In this document: positions 18,598 to 28,104 of the stretch, piece after piece | Layout of the letters: every line of letters begins with the position of its first letter | How positions within the stretch are numbered: position 1 is the first letter of the stretch | From: a beta proteobacterium AAP65 | Lineage (GTDB): Bacteria > Pseudomonadota > Gammaproteobacteria > Burkholderiales > Burkholderiaceae_C | Direction: 5' to 3' | Assembly (NCBI GenBank): GCA_001295865.1 | Contig: LJHW01000006.1 | Location: 248,001-312,000, forward strand | Length of the DNA stretch: 64,000 bases | Made by a program: the position numbers and the translations under genes | Notes under the pieces: model-generated | Databases searched by the model: none | Told to the model about the DNA's origin: nothing | The model's input: only the letters and a program-made list of their open reading frames with translations

Positions 18598-19560
18598 GTG
18601 AACAAAAAGTTCAATGGGCGGCGGCGCTGGCTCGGCGCCCTGGCGGGCGCATGGCTGGCGCGAGGCGCGGCGCACGCCCAGGTGCCGAGCACCACGGCGG
18701 CGGTGCCCCCGGTGCCCGAGGTGCAGGTCGGGCGCATCGAGCGCCTGCCGGCCATCGCCTCGCGCCACGTCGATCCGCGCCCGGTGGACGTGTGGCTGCC
18801 GGCCGACTACAGCCCGGCCAAACGCTACAACGTGCTCTACATGCACGACGGGCAGATGCTCTTCGACGCCTCCAAGACCTGGAACCGGCAGGCCTGGGAC
18901 GTGCACCTCGCCGTCGACCGCCTGGTGCGCGCCGGCCGCATCCCTGACACCCTCGTCGTGGGCGTCTGGAACAACGGCCCCTGGCGCCACAGCGAGTACC
19001 ACCCGCAGAAGTTCCTGCCGCACCTGGCACCGGCCGTGCGCGAGGCCTTTGTGGCGAAGGCCCTGCGCGGCAAGCCACAGTCCGACGCCTACCTGCGTTT
19101 CCTGGTGGAAGAGCTCAAGCCCGCCATCGACGCGCGCTACGCCACGCGGCCCGGCCGCGAGGGCACTTTCGTGATGGGCAGCAGCATGGGCGGGCTGATC
19201 TCGGTCTATGCGATGAACGAGTACCCGCAGGTCTTCGGCGGCGCCGCGGGCCTGTCCACGCACTGGGTGGGCAGCCACCAGCCCAACGCGGCGCTGCCGC
19301 TGGCGGCCTTCAACTACCTGCGCGACCACCTCGCGCCGCCCGACGGCCGGCGCCTGTACATGGACCACGGCACCACCGAGCTGGATGCGATCTACGCGCC
19401 CTACCAGGCCTTCGTCAACGAGATCGTGCGTGAGCGCGGCTACACCGCGCAGGACAGCCTGCTGCGCGTGTTCGAGGGCACCGGCCACAACGAACGCGCC
19501 TGGGCGGCGCGGCTGGAGCTGCCGTTGCAGTTCTTGATGGCGCCGGCGGTCAAACGCTGA
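18598..19560 (+). CDS. Exported esterase (esterase D / enterochelin esterase-like alpha/beta hydrolase)
   Basis: A 320-residue alpha/beta hydrolase. The GTG start at 18598 follows a strong AGGAG site. The N-terminus is signal-like with an RRR motif ([20 protein letters not shown]), possibly Tat. The nucleophile elbow is GSSMGG with Ser196. The oxyanion-side stretch [14 protein letters not shown] is typical of the putative-esterase family, and a late GTGHNERAW supplies the likely catalytic His. Such esterases are often found near polysaccharide loci, where they may remove acyl groups from glycans (inference). Its end overlaps the convergent caspase-like gene by 11 bases. Confidence 0.85.
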   Translation: MNKKFNGRRRWLGALAGAWLARGAAHAQVPSTTAAVPPVPEVQVGRIERLPAIASRHVDPRPVDVWLPADYSPAKRYNVLYMHDGQMLFDASKTWNRQAWDVHLAVDRLVRAGRIPDTLVVGVWNNGPWRHSEYHPQKFLPHLAPAVREAFVAKALRGKPQSDAYLRFLVEELKPAIDARYATRPGREGTFVMGSSMGGLISVYAMNEYPQVFGGAAGLSTHWVGSHQPNAALPLAAFNYLRDHLAPPDGRRLYMDHGTTELDAIYAPYQAFVNEIVRERGYTAQDSLLRVFEGTGHNERAWAARLELPLQFLMAPAVKR

Positions 19561-20470
19561 AGGGCGCCTGCTTCACGAACGCGGCCGCGGGGCCCAGCGT
19601 GAAGAGGTTGGGGCTCTGGCTGGGCGGCAGCGCGGCGCGGATGCGCTGGTGGAAGCTGAGGTAGTTGCCCTTGAAACCGCCGCCGTTCCACACGCGCAGC
19701 AGCTTCTCGGTGAAAGCGCCGTTGTGCTCGCCGTCCATGGCGGTCTGGTTGTCCTGGCAGCCGCTGATCAGCAGCACCGCGGGCTTGAAGCTGCCCACCA
19801 CCGACACCGCCTGCGCCGCGGCCACCGTGTGCGCGATCTGCGCCAGCGCGGCGTCGGGATCCACCACCGCGCTCTTTGAAGCCTTGGCCACCTCGGCCTG
19901 CAGGCCGTCGTAGAAGGCCTGGTGCGCGCTGTAGACGCGCCGGCCCACGGCCTCGGGCATCAGCTTGTAGCGCTGGCCGGGCGGCGGCGGGGGCAGCGGG
20001 CCGTCGCGCGTGACGGTGCCGCTGTGGCAGCTGTCAGACAGCACCAGCACGCGCACGCCGCTGGCAAAACGGCTGAGCTCCAGGTAGAGCTCGTCGTCGA
20101 TGAGCTGGCCGTCGAAGAGGCACCAGGTTTCGTCCTTGCGGTCGGCCTCGTCGCGGTTGGTGTCGGGCACCTGGCCGCCGTGGCCGCTGAAGCTGAGGAA
20201 AAAGAAGTCGCCGGCCTTCAGCGATTTCGCCGCGCCGCGCATCGCGCCCAGCACCGCCTTGCGTGTCGCCTGCTTGGTCAGCAGCACGGTGGGCTTCATG
20301 CCGCGGCTGCGCGCGATGTCGGCCATGTCGTGGGCGTCGAACTCGCAGGCCGCCAGCGGGCCTTCCCAGCCGGCGTAGGCGGCGGCGCTGACAGTGTTCA
20401 GGCCCAGGTGGAGGGACAGCGCCTTGGGCGGTTTGACAGCCAGTGCGGCGGCGGGCTTGACGGTGGGCAT
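19550..20470 (-). CDS. Caspase-like (C14 family) peptidase
   Basis: A 306-residue caspase-fold protein. The catalytic dyad is plain: SFSGHGGQ with His97, and [10 protein letters not shown] with Cys148, each at the end of a hydrophobic beta strand as in metacaspases and other clan CD enzymes. No signal peptide or extra domain is seen, so a cytoplasmic stand-alone peptidase is likely. Between the two motifs lies an acidic stretch ([11 protein letters not shown]) that could bind a metal or prodomain. It lies 73 bases downstream of a ParA-like ATPase on the same strand, possibly co-transcribed. Function could be regulatory proteolysis or cell-death type defence. Nothing in sequence decides this. 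Confidence 0.88.
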   Translation of the reverse strand: MPTVKPAAALAVKPPKALSLHLGLNTVSAAAYAGWEGPLAACEFDAHDMADIARSRGMKPTVLLTKQATRKAVLGAMRGAAKSLKAGDFFFLSFSGHGGQVPDTNRDEADRKDETWCLFDGQLIDDELYLELSRFASGVRVLVLSDSCHSGTVTRDGPLPPPPPGQRYKLMPEAVGRRVYSAHQAFYDGLQAEVAKASKSAVVDPDAALAQIAHTVAAAQAVSVVGSFKPAVLLISGCQDNQTAMDGEHNGAFTEKLLRVWNGGGFKGNYLSFHQRIRAALPPSQSPNLFTLGPAAAFVKQAPFSV

Positions 20471-20543
20471 CGCGGTCTCCGGCAGGGTGGGGCGGCGATG
20501 ATGCGCCGCTGCCCCCGGCCGGCCCAGCCCTAGTTCGGCGGGC

Positions 20544-21239
20544 TCAGATGTCCAGCGTGGCCAGCTCGGCCTGCGTGCGCTGCAGCCACAGCTTCAGGCG
20601 CTGGCGGTCGAGCAGGCCCAGGCCGCTGCTGGCGGCCTGCGTGGCGGCCCAGAAGCTCTGGCCCTTGGCGTCCACTTTCTGCAGCAGCGAATCGGGCAGC
20701 TTGCGCAGGCGCAGGCTGCGCGCGCCCTGGGCTTGTGCGCGCGGCACGAGGCCCGAGGCTTCGAGCTGCTCGAAGCCGTCGCCCCGCACCTCGTTGAGCA
20801 CCATCACCAGTGGCATGCCGGCCGCACCGCCGGTGGCGCCATCGAGCCAGCGGCCCAGCAGGTCGGCCGAATCGCGGCCCGCGTCCATCACGTGCCAGTA
20901 GGTCATCTTCAGGCCCAGCTCCTGCGCCAGCGTGGGCACGGCGGCTTCGTCCAGCCAGCGCAGCAGCGGCGCCTGCGTCTGCGCCGCCAGGTCCACCAGC
21001 ACACGGCGGCCGGGCTCGGCGGTGGCGGCTTCGATCACGGGGTCGAGGCTGTCGTGGCCGTCCAGCGGCAGCGGCGCGGCGTAGTCGGCGTAGTAACGCA
21101 GCAGCGCGCCGTGCGAGCGGTCGGTGTCGAAACCGATGAAGGGCTGGTTGCGGTCGATGAAGTGCTGTGCCAGCACACGCGCCAGCAGCGACTTGCCGAC
21201 GCCGCCTTTTTCACCGCCGATGAAGTGGATGTGGCTCAT
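20544..21239 (-). CDS. ParA/MinD-like P-loop ATPase
   Basis: A 231-residue protein with a deviant Walker [11 protein letters not shown], carrying the signature lysine of the ParA/MinD class. A second acidic strand GFDTDRSHG and Walker B-like RVLVDLAAQ follow. The N-terminal ATG at 21239 ([13 protein letters not shown]) is preferred over the upstream extension. The family includes plasmid partition, mobilisation and cargo-positioning ATPases. There is no ParB-like neighbour and no centromere-like repeats are seen, so classic chromosome partitioning is unlikely. The nearest same-strand neighbours are an S41-like peptidase upstream and a caspase-like protein downstream. Confidence 0.85.
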   Translation of the reverse strand: MSHIHFIGGEKGGVGKSLLARVLAQHFIDRNQPFIGFDTDRSHGALLRYYADYAAPLPLDGHDSLDPVIEAATAEPGRRVLVDLAAQTQAPLLRWLDEAAVPTLAQELGLKMTYWHVMDAGRDSADLLGRWLDGATGGAAGMPLVMVLNEVRGDGFEQLEASGLVPRAQAQGARSLRLRKLPDSLLQKVDAKGQSFWAATQAASSGLGLLDRQRLKLWLQRTQAELATLDI

Positions 21240-21333
21240 GCGTGCCTTGAGGAGGTGGGTACAGGTGGGGGGTGGCCGGTGCTGCGCTCGCAGCCCGAAC
21301 CGGGCGCGGACATCGTAGCGCAGGGGGTGGCGC

Positions 21334-22851
21334 TCAAGACGTGGGCGCGAGGCCCGGCACGACGGCTGGCGCGGTGCCCGGCCGCCAGCCGCGAACAAGC
21401 GCGCGCGCCGCCTCCATCACGGTGTCGGTGCCGGCCACGGCATCGTCCCAGCGCGGCGCCACCGCCAGCTCGGGCAGCACGCCGCGGTCGGGCAGCGGCT
21501 CTCCGTCGTCGGGCTGCACGTGGCTGGCGCGCAGCGGGATGTCGACCGCCACGCCCGAAGCTGGCAGCGTCAGCCAGGCGATCTGCCCGCTGTTCAGCCC
21601 GCGCAGGTGGCCGGCCGTAGGCTCGCCCATCAGCACCGCGGCGCCGCTGCGTTGCAGGTTGCGCGCCAGCAGGAAAGCCGCCGAGCTGTTCTGCGGCCCC
21701 ACCAGCGCCACCGTGCGGCCGGGGTAGGGCGCGGCCACGGGCTCCACGCGCAGCGGCGGGCGCGGCGCCAGCAACCAGCGGCCCGCGGCGGTGCGCGTGG
21801 CCTGGCCGCTGCGGTCGAAAAAGCTGCGCTCCCAGGTGCCCAGCAGCGGCAGCAGCTCGGGCGGGGCTTTTTCATAGGCGCTCTCGCGCTGTTCGGCCGG
21901 CGCCTCGTAGGGCTGGCGCAACAGGTGCGAGAGCAGCAGCCGCGCGATGTTGTCGTCGCCGCCTTCGCATGCGCGCAGGTCGAGCACGAGGTAAGGCAGC
22001 CCGCGGATGGCCTGGAAGGTGCGCGCGAGAAAAGCATCGGCCTTGAAGCTGCTGTTCCAGAACGCGAAGGTGGTGATGCGCAGCACCGCGGTGTCGCCCT
22101 CCCGCTGCAGGCCCCAGGGCGGGGGCGTTTCGGGCAGCGTGCGCTGGCGTTCGGCCAGGGTGAGGGCGGGCAGCGCCAGCGTCTGCGTGCCGGTGCCGCT
22201 GCGCAGCGTCAGCCGCCAGCGGCCCTGCTGCGGCGGGAAGGCCAGCGGAAAGAGCCAGTCCATCGCGCTGCCGTTGGGGCCGCTGTCGAGTTGCGCCCAG
22301 CGTTTGCCCACCGCGCCGGCGTGCGTGCCGTCGGCGCGCAGCAGGGGCAGCAGCGCCGCGGCGATTTCGCCCGCCGGGCGGCCATCGATGGCCAGCAGTT
22401 CGCTGCCCGCCGCCATCCCGGGCGCGGCGCTGCCGGTGACCAGCGCACGGCCCTGCACCCAGCGCAGCGTGCACGGCAGCTTGTCGGCGCCGGTGAAGAG
22501 CTCGGCTTTCAGGTCGACGCGGGCGTTGTAGCGGCTGGCCCAGGTGTGGCCGCAGTTCACCGCCGCGGCGATGCGCGAGCACTGCAGGAACAAGGCCGCG
22601 CGGCTGCAACCGCCGGCCACGGCCGCCTCGGCCGCGGCGAAGGCGGCGTCGATCTGCGCCGGCGTGGCGCGGCGGTGCAGCCCCGCGTGCAGGCCCTCCA
22701 GGCCGCGGCGCAGCACTTGCAGATCGCTGCGGGCCTCGGCGGCGCCCAGGCGCAGCGGGCCGCTGGCACGCGCCAGGGGCAGCCCGAGGCCGGTGGCGAG
22801 GGCGGGTGCGGTCAGCAGCTGTTGCAGGGCGCGGCGGCGGTTCAGGGGCAT
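21334..22851 (-). CDS. S41-like (C-terminal processing) peptidase, exported
   Basis: A 505-residue protein with an RRR-containing, Tat-like signal (MPLNRRRALQQLLTAPALAT). The tail-specific protease fold is suggested by a central PDZ-like stretch (AAGSELLAIDGRPAGEI) followed by the S41 core: LVLDLRACEGGDDNIARLL, then VALVGPQNSSAAFLLARNL, then GEPTAGHLRGLNSG. The Ser of GPQNSSAAF is the likely nucleophile. I cannot place the general base with certainty, so activity is unproven. The ATG at 22851 is chosen over an upstream extension because the signal peptide starts there. It is divergent from the MATE gene. Confidence 0.8.
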   Translation of the reverse strand: MPLNRRRALQQLLTAPALATGLGLPLARASGPLRLGAAEARSDLQVLRRGLEGLHAGLHRRATPAQIDAAFAAAEAAVAGGCSRAALFLQCSRIAAAVNCGHTWASRYNARVDLKAELFTGADKLPCTLRWVQGRALVTGSAAPGMAAGSELLAIDGRPAGEIAAALLPLLRADGTHAGAVGKRWAQLDSGPNGSAMDWLFPLAFPPQQGRWRLTLRSGTGTQTLALPALTLAERQRTLPETPPPWGLQREGDTAVLRITTFAFWNSSFKADAFLARTFQAIRGLPYLVLDLRACEGGDDNIARLLLSHLLRQPYEAPAEQRESAYEKAPPELLPLLGTWERSFFDRSGQATRTAAGRWLLAPRPPLRVEPVAAPYPGRTVALVGPQNSSAAFLLARNLQRSGAAVLMGEPTAGHLRGLNSGQIAWLTLPASGVAVDIPLRASHVQPDDGEPLPDRGVLPELAVAPRWDDAVAGTDTVMEAARALVRGWRPGTAPAVVPGLAPTS

Positions 22852-23000
22852 GGCGGGTGCAGAGCAGGCGGTGTGGGGGCGCGCTGGGCGCGGTGCGCGC
22901 AATGCGCGTGTGCGGCTGGGGGGCGACAGCGGGCCGGATTCGTGATCATCCCCCGGGCCGCGCGCGAGGTTACAGCGGGGTTCCGCCCTAAGCTCGCGGC

Positions 23001-24410
23001 ATGACCGTTTCCTCTGCGCCGGTGCCGGCCCCGCGCACCTTGACCCGCCCGCAACCGCGGCTGTTCTCTCTGGCCTGGCCGCTCTTCCTGGAGCTCTTGC
23101 TGGGCATTGCCGTGGGCGTGGTGGGCACGGCGCTGGCCGCGCGCCTGAGCGACGCGGCCGGCGCGGCCTTCGCGCTTTCGCACCACGTCTTCGGCACGCT
23201 CTTCATCCTGTTCCGCGTCATCGGCGCGGGCGTGGGCGTGGTGCTCACGCAGGCCCTGGGCGCAGGCCGGCGCGACGCCGCCGACGCCGTGGCCCGCGCC
23301 GTGCTCGGCGCCAGCACCTGGATGGGCGTGGCGGTGGCGCTGCCTGCGCTGCTCTTCCCCGGCGCGCTGCTCGGCGTGATGAACGCCCCCGCGGCGGTGC
23401 TGCCGCTGGCCGCACCGCTGCTGATGGCGCTGGCCCCGGCCATGCTGCTGGACGCTTGGAACGCCAGCATGACGGCCGTGCTGCGCGCCCACCTGCGCGC
23501 CCGCGAAACACTCGCCGTGATGGTGGCCATGCACCTGCTGCACCTGGCGCTGATGGGGCCGCTGATGTTCGGCCTGCAGCTGGGGCCCTTGCAGTTGCCG
23601 GCGTTGGGCCTGCCGGGTTTTGCGCTGGCGCTGCTGATCGCGCGCGCCGTGGCCATCGCCCTGCACCTGTGGCTGTGGCGCACGCGCCTGAACCTGCGGC
23701 CGCAACGCAGCGACTGGTGGCGCCTGCCGCGCGCCCAGCTCACCGAGGTGGCGCGCATCGGCCTGCCCGGCGCGGCCGAGAACATCGCCTGGCGCCTGGC
23801 CTTCATGGTCACGGTGGCGGTGGTGGGCAGCCTGGGCGCCGCGGCGCTGGCCACGCACGCCTATGTGCAGCAGGTGATGATGGTGGTGCTGCTTTTCGGC
23901 CTGGCCACCGGCCTCAGCGCCGAAACCGTGGTGGGCCACCTCATCGGTGCCGGCGAGTTCAAGCGCGCGCACCGCGTGGTGCGCCGCGGCCTGGCGCGTG
24001 GGCTGGCCGTCAGCGTGGTGGTGGCCTCGCTGGCGGCCCTGGCCTCGCCCTGGCTGATGCGCATCTTCACGGCCGATGCGCAGATCATCGCCACCGCCAC
24101 CGTGTTGCTGTGGTGGACGGTGCTGCTGGAGCCCGGCCGCACCTTCAACCTGGTGGTCATCAACGCGCTGCGCGCCGCCGGCGACGCACGCTACCCGGTG
24201 ATGGTGGGCAGCGGCAGCATGGTGCTGGTGATGGCCGGCGGCAGCTGGCTGCTGGGCGTGAAACTGGGCTGGGGTCTGGTGGGTGTGTGGATCGCCTACA
24301 CCGCCGACGAATGGCTGCGCGGCCTGCTGATGTGGCGCCGCTGGGCGACGCTGGCGTGGGTGGCGCACGCGCGGGCCTCCCGCAGGCGGCTGCGGCCCGC
24401 GCCGCTCTGA
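23001..24410 (+). CDS. MATE family efflux transporter
   Basis: A 469-residue inner-membrane multidrug/toxic compound extruder with about 12 hydrophobic segments in two related halves. The first half begins FSLAWPLFLELLLGIAVGVVGTALAARLS. The second begins ARIGLPGAAENIAWRLAFMVTVAVVG, which fits the internal duplication of the family. It converges on the second malG gene with 31 bases between. Substrate unknown. Confidence 0.9.
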   Translation: MTVSSAPVPAPRTLTRPQPRLFSLAWPLFLELLLGIAVGVVGTALAARLSDAAGAAFALSHHVFGTLFILFRVIGAGVGVVLTQALGAGRRDAADAVARAVLGASTWMGVAVALPALLFPGALLGVMNAPAAVLPLAAPLLMALAPAMLLDAWNASMTAVLRAHLRARETLAVMVAMHLLHLALMGPLMFGLQLGPLQLPALGLPGFALALLIARAVAIALHLWLWRTRLNLRPQRSDWWRLPRAQLTEVARIGLPGAAENIAWRLAFMVTVAVVGSLGAAALATHAYVQQVMMVVLLFGLATGLSAETVVGHLIGAGEFKRAHRVVRRGLARGLAVSVVVASLAALASPWLMRIFTADAQIIATATVLLWWTVLLEPGRTFNLVVINALRAAGDARYPVMVGSGSMVLVMAGGSWLLGVKLGWGLVGVWIAYTADEWLRGLLMWRRWATLAWVAHARASRRRLRPAPL

Positions 24411-24441
24411 AGCCGCAGGGCTTGCACGCTGAGGCGCCGCC

Positions 24442-25332
24442 TCACCCCTTCACGCCGCCGGCGGCCAGCCCCGCGATCATCCAGCGCTGCGCGAGCAGGA
24501 ACACGGCCGTGATCGGCAGCCCCGACAAGAGCGCTGCCGCCGCGAAATCGCCCCAGCGGAAGTTGTGCTCCTGCACGAAGAGTTTGCTGCCCACGGCCAG
24601 CGTGAGCTGGTCTTGCTGGCTCAGCAGCACGCTGGCCACGGGGTACTCGATCACGGCGCCGATGAAGGCCAGCATGAAGATGACCACGAGGATGGGCACC
24701 GCCATCGGCAGCAGCACGCGCCAGAAGGCCTGCCAGGGCCGGGCGCCGTCCACACGCGCGGCTTCTTCGATCTCGGTGGGCAGGGTGTCGTAGTAGCCCT
24801 TCAGCGTCCACACGTGCATGGCGATGCCGCCCGAGTAGGCCAGCACCAGCGAGGCGTGTGTGTTCAGGCCGATGGCCGGGAAGGCGCTGCCGATGCGGTC
24901 GAAGATCGCGTAGATCGCCACCAGCGCCAGCACCGCCGGGAACATCTGCATCAGCATCAGGCCGGTCAGCAGCTGCCGGCGGCCGCGGAAGCGGATGCGG
25001 GCCAGCGCGTACGAGGCGGTGGTGGACAGCAGCAGCGTCACGGTGGCCGACATCGCGGCCACTTTCACGCTGTTCCACAGCCACAGCAGCACCGGCAGGT
25101 CGGGCTGCATGGGCTGGCCGTCGGGGCCGGTCACGTCCAGGCCCAGCACGTAGCGCCAGTGTTCGAAGCTGATGCTGCTGGGTATCAGCGAGCCGCTGGC
25201 GAAGTTGCCCGGCCGCAGCGACACCGATATCACGATCAGGAAAGGGAAGACCACCGCCGCGCACAGCGCCAGCAGGAAGGCGTGCGCGAGCAGCAGGCGC
25301 AACGTCTGGGTCTTGGGTTGCACGAGGGCCAT
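24442..25332 (-). CDS. malG: Maltose ABC transporter permease MalG, second set
   Basis: A 296-residue permease of the same length as the MalG at 11405 and closely similar to it. It has the EAA loop TEIEEAARVDGARPWQAFWRV and the C-terminus AGLAAGGVKG. It is the last gene of the TonB receptor/halogenase/malEFG set. The stop codon lies within a short inverted repeat (24430-24444, TGAGGC/GCCTCA) between the convergent MATE and malG genes, which may be a weak terminator. Confidence 0.94.
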   Translation of the reverse strand: MALVQPKTQTLRLLLAHAFLLALCAAVVFPFLIVISVSLRPGNFASGSLIPSSISFEHWRYVLGLDVTGPDGQPMQPDLPVLLWLWNSVKVAAMSATVTLLLSTTASYALARIRFRGRRQLLTGLMLMQMFPAVLALVAIYAIFDRIGSAFPAIGLNTHASLVLAYSGGIAMHVWTLKGYYDTLPTEIEEAARVDGARPWQAFWRVLLPMAVPILVVIFMLAFIGAVIEYPVASVLLSQQDQLTLAVGSKLFVQEHNFRWGDFAAAALLSGLPITAVFLLAQRWMIAGLAAGGVKG

Positions 25333-25342
25333 GACCGGTTTC

Positions 25343-26890
25343 CTAGCGTTGTGCGTCGTCGGCCTGGCGGGTCAGGCGCAGCTGCAGCAGCGTGATGGCC
25401 GCGACGATCAGGAAGATGACGGTGGAGATGGCCGAGGCCAGGCCGAACTGCTGGCCGCTGTCCTGGAAGGCGATGCGCCAGGTGTAGCTGACGAGGATGT
25501 CGGTGGTGCCGGCGGGCAGGGTGGTGTCCAGCTGGTCGGGCCGCCCGTTGGTCAGCAGGCTGATGAGCACGAAGTTGTTGAAGTTGAAGGCAAACGCGCT
25601 GATGAGCAGCGGCGTGAGCGGCTTCAGGATCAAGGGCAGCGTGATGTGCCAGAAGTTCGCCAGCGGCCCTGCGCCGGCGATGGCGCTGGCTTCGTAGAGG
25701 TCGGCCGGGATGCTCTTGATGAGCCCCGAACACAGAATCATCATGTACGGAAAGCCGAGCCAGACGTTGACGATCAGCAGCATGGTCTTGGCCAGCAGCG
25801 GGTCGCTGAACCAGGCCGGGCGGATGCCGAACAGGCCGTGCAGGATGAAGTTGATCTCGCCCAGGTTCTGGTTGAACAGGCCCTTGAAGACCAGGATGCT
25901 GATGAAACCCGGCACCGCGTAGGGCAGGAAGAGCACCAGCCGGTAGGCGCCCTTGAAGGGCAGGGCCTCCCAGTTCAGCAGCACCGACAGCAGCAGGCCC
26001 AGGCCGGCCGCGAACACGACGCTCAAGGCCGCGAAGACGACGGTCCAGACGAACACGCCCGCGAAAGGCTCGCGGAAGCGGCCTTCGCTGAAGAGGGTGG
26101 CGTAGTGGCGCCAGCCCACCGCCACGCGGTAGCCAGGGGTCAGGCGGCTGCCGTCTTCGGCGGTGAAGTAGCCCCGGTCGTCGTCGGCGCGGTAGACAAC
26201 CCGGGTCTGGGTGTCCACCAGCGAACCATCGGGCTGCGCTGCGTAGAGCGCCTGCATCGCGGCGAACTCGCGCAGGTTGATCAGGCGCAGCGGCACGCTG
26301 GCCCCTGGCGCCAGCAGCCGCAGCTCGCGCAGGGCTGGCAGGTGTGCGATGACTTCGCGCAGCGGCAGCGCGGCCGCCGTGGCGGCCGTGGTGGTGGCGG
26401 CGTCGGCCGGCTGCAGCGGCAGCTCGCGCGTGCCGACGGGTTCGGCGGGCAGGGCCAGCGCCGGCGTCACCAGCGCTGGCCCATCGGCCGCTTCGATGCG
26501 GACGCGGAACCGCCCGCCTGCTTCGGCCAGCAGCGAGAAGTTGCGCTGCGAATCGGGCGCAGCCACCGCCGCGTCGAGCAGGTAGGCGCGTGCAGCGTCT
26601 CGGTCGAGCAGGTTCTCCGAGCTGTAGTTGGTGAAGCTGATGCCCACCGTGTAGAGCATCGGGAAGATGACGAAGATCACCGCCGCGGCGATGCCAGGGA
26701 AGAGGTAGCGCAGCGCGTTCGTGCGCGCCGAGGTGTAGGTCCACAGTGCCAGCGCAGCGACGACCAGCACCGTCAGCGCCAGCAGCGTCTGCCCGGCGGC
26801 GTGCACCACGAACACGGTGTACAGCGCCAGGGCCGTGGCGGTGGCGGCCAGGGCCCAGCCCAGCGGCGAGCTGCGGGCGCGGCTGCTCAT
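25343..26890 (-). CDS. malF: Maltose ABC transporter permease MalF, second set
   Basis: A 515-residue permease with N-terminal hydrophobic segments, a large periplasmic loop (about residues 75-250) of low similarity to the first copy, and a conserved C-terminal bundle with the coupling loop LYEASAIAGAGPLANFWHI. The ATG at 26890 overlaps the malE stop by four bases (ATGA). The divergent periplasmic loop, against near-identical membrane parts, suggests a different docking or substrate preference for its binding protein. Confidence 0.94.
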   Translation of the reverse strand: MSSRARSSPLGWALAATATALALYTVFVVHAAGQTLLALTVLVVAALALWTYTSARTNALRYLFPGIAAAVIFVIFPMLYTVGISFTNYSSENLLDRDAARAYLLDAAVAAPDSQRNFSLLAEAGGRFRVRIEAADGPALVTPALALPAEPVGTRELPLQPADAATTTAATAAALPLREVIAHLPALRELRLLAPGASVPLRLINLREFAAMQALYAAQPDGSLVDTQTRVVYRADDDRGYFTAEDGSRLTPGYRVAVGWRHYATLFSEGRFREPFAGVFVWTVVFAALSVVFAAGLGLLLSVLLNWEALPFKGAYRLVLFLPYAVPGFISILVFKGLFNQNLGEINFILHGLFGIRPAWFSDPLLAKTMLLIVNVWLGFPYMMILCSGLIKSIPADLYEASAIAGAGPLANFWHITLPLILKPLTPLLISAFAFNFNNFVLISLLTNGRPDQLDTTLPAGTTDILVSYTWRIAFQDSGQQFGLASAISTVIFLIVAAITLLQLRLTRQADDAQR

Positions 26891-28104
26891 GCGGGCGTGA
26901 TGCGGCGGGCCGCGGCGTCCAGCGCCTGCTGGGGGGTCTGCCGGCCTTCGGTGAGGTTGGTCAGGGCGGACTTCATGGCAGCCCAGAAGCGGCCCATCTC
27001 GGGGATGCTGGGCGTGGGCACGCCGTCTCGGGCCGAGGCCACGATGCCTGCGATCTTGCTGCCCACCACCGGGTCGGCCAGCAGTTCGGCCAGGTAGACC
27101 TGGCTCGCCGGCGCCCCTATGGGTTCGGCGCGGTCGATGGCACGCAGGCCGGGCAGGGCCAGCAGGTGGTTCTCGATGAACTCCGCCGCCAGTTCGGGCT
27201 GGCGGCAGGCGCGGCTGAGCAGCACGCCCTTGATGCCGACGAAGGGCACGGCCGCCTTGCCCGCCACCGCCGGAATGCGGGCCACGCCGAAATCGATGCC
27301 GACGCGCCGCAGGTTCACCCACGACCACGGGCCGTTGATCATCATCGCCACGCGCCCCTGGCCCAGCGCGGCTTCCATCTCGGCGTAGCCGCTGCCGGCG
27401 GGCATCAGGCCTTCGCGCACCAGCCGCGCCAGCAGTTCGGCGCCTACCCGCGCGCCGGCGTTGTTCACGCCGGTGTCGCTGGCGTCGTAGCTGCCGTCAG
27501 GCCGTTCGCGGAAGGCATAGCCGCCATTGGCGGCGAACAGCGGCCAGCTGAAGTAGTTGTTGCTGTAGTCCCAGAGCAGGGCCTTCTTGCCCTGGGCGGC
27601 CAGTTCGCGGTCGAGCGCGAAGACCTCCTCGAAGGTCTTGGGCGGGCTCTTCACCAGGGCCTTGTTGTAGACCAGCGTGACCGCCTCCATCGCATACGGG
27701 TAGCCCCAGATGCGCCCGCGCAGCGTGAAGCCGCGCCAGGCCAGCGGGTCGATGTCGCGGCGCATGCGCCGGCCCGGCTCGACGCTGCGCAGCAGGCCGC
27801 TGGCCACCCACTCGCCGATGCGGTCGTGGGCGTAGATGTACATGTCGGGGCCTTTGCCCGCGGCCGCGGCCTGCTGGAACTTGGCGGGGCCGTCCAGCGG
27901 GTCGGGTGTCTCGACGATCACCGGCACCCCGGTGGCGGCGGTGTAAGCCTCGGCGATGCGCCGCGCCGCTTTCGAGCCTTCGACGGTGAACCACAGCACC
28001 AGCGGTGCGCGGGCGAAGGCCGGCCGCGCACCGGCCAGGCCGAGAACACTGGCCGTGCCCACGAGCAGGCGCCGGCGCACGCGCTGCACGGGGCCCGGGT
28101 TCAT
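26887..28104 (-). CDS. malE: Maltodextrin-binding protein MalE, second set
   Basis: A 405-residue solute-binding protein with a twin-arginine-like or Sec signal (RRRLLVGTASVLGLAGARPAFA). Landmarks parallel the first MalE: AAGKGPDMYIYAHDRIGEW, YNKALVKSPP, YSNNYFSWPL and MMINGPWSW. Differences in the N-terminal sugar-facing segment (LVLWFTVEGSKAARRI versus LLVWINGDKGYNGL) suggest another oligosaccharide range. The start overlaps the halogenase stop by four bases, so the two are translationally linked. Confidence 0.93.
   Translation of the reverse strand: MNPGPVQRVRRRLLVGTASVLGLAGARPAFARAPLVLWFTVEGSKAARRIAEAYTAATGVPVIVETPDPLDGPAKFQQAAAAGKGPDMYIYAHDRIGEWVASGLLRSVEPGRRMRRDIDPLAWRGFTLRGRIWGYPYAMEAVTLVYNKALVKSPPKTFEEVFALDRELAAQGKKALLWDYSNNYFSWPLFAANGGYAFRERPDGSYDASDTGVNNAGARVGAELLARLVREGLMPAGSGYAEMEAALGQGRVAMMINGPWSWVNLRRVGIDFGVARIPAVAGKAAVPFVGIKGVLLSRACRQPELAAEFIENHLLALPGLRAIDRAEPIGAPASQVYLAELLADPVVGSKIAGIVASARDGVPTPSIPEMGRFWAAMKSALTNLTEGRQTPQQALDAAARRITPA

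Noticed and set aside
20544..21239. ParA-like gene as a sign of an integrated plasmid or replication origin
   Set aside because: No ParB, replication protein, iterons, integrase or attachment repeats were seen nearby.
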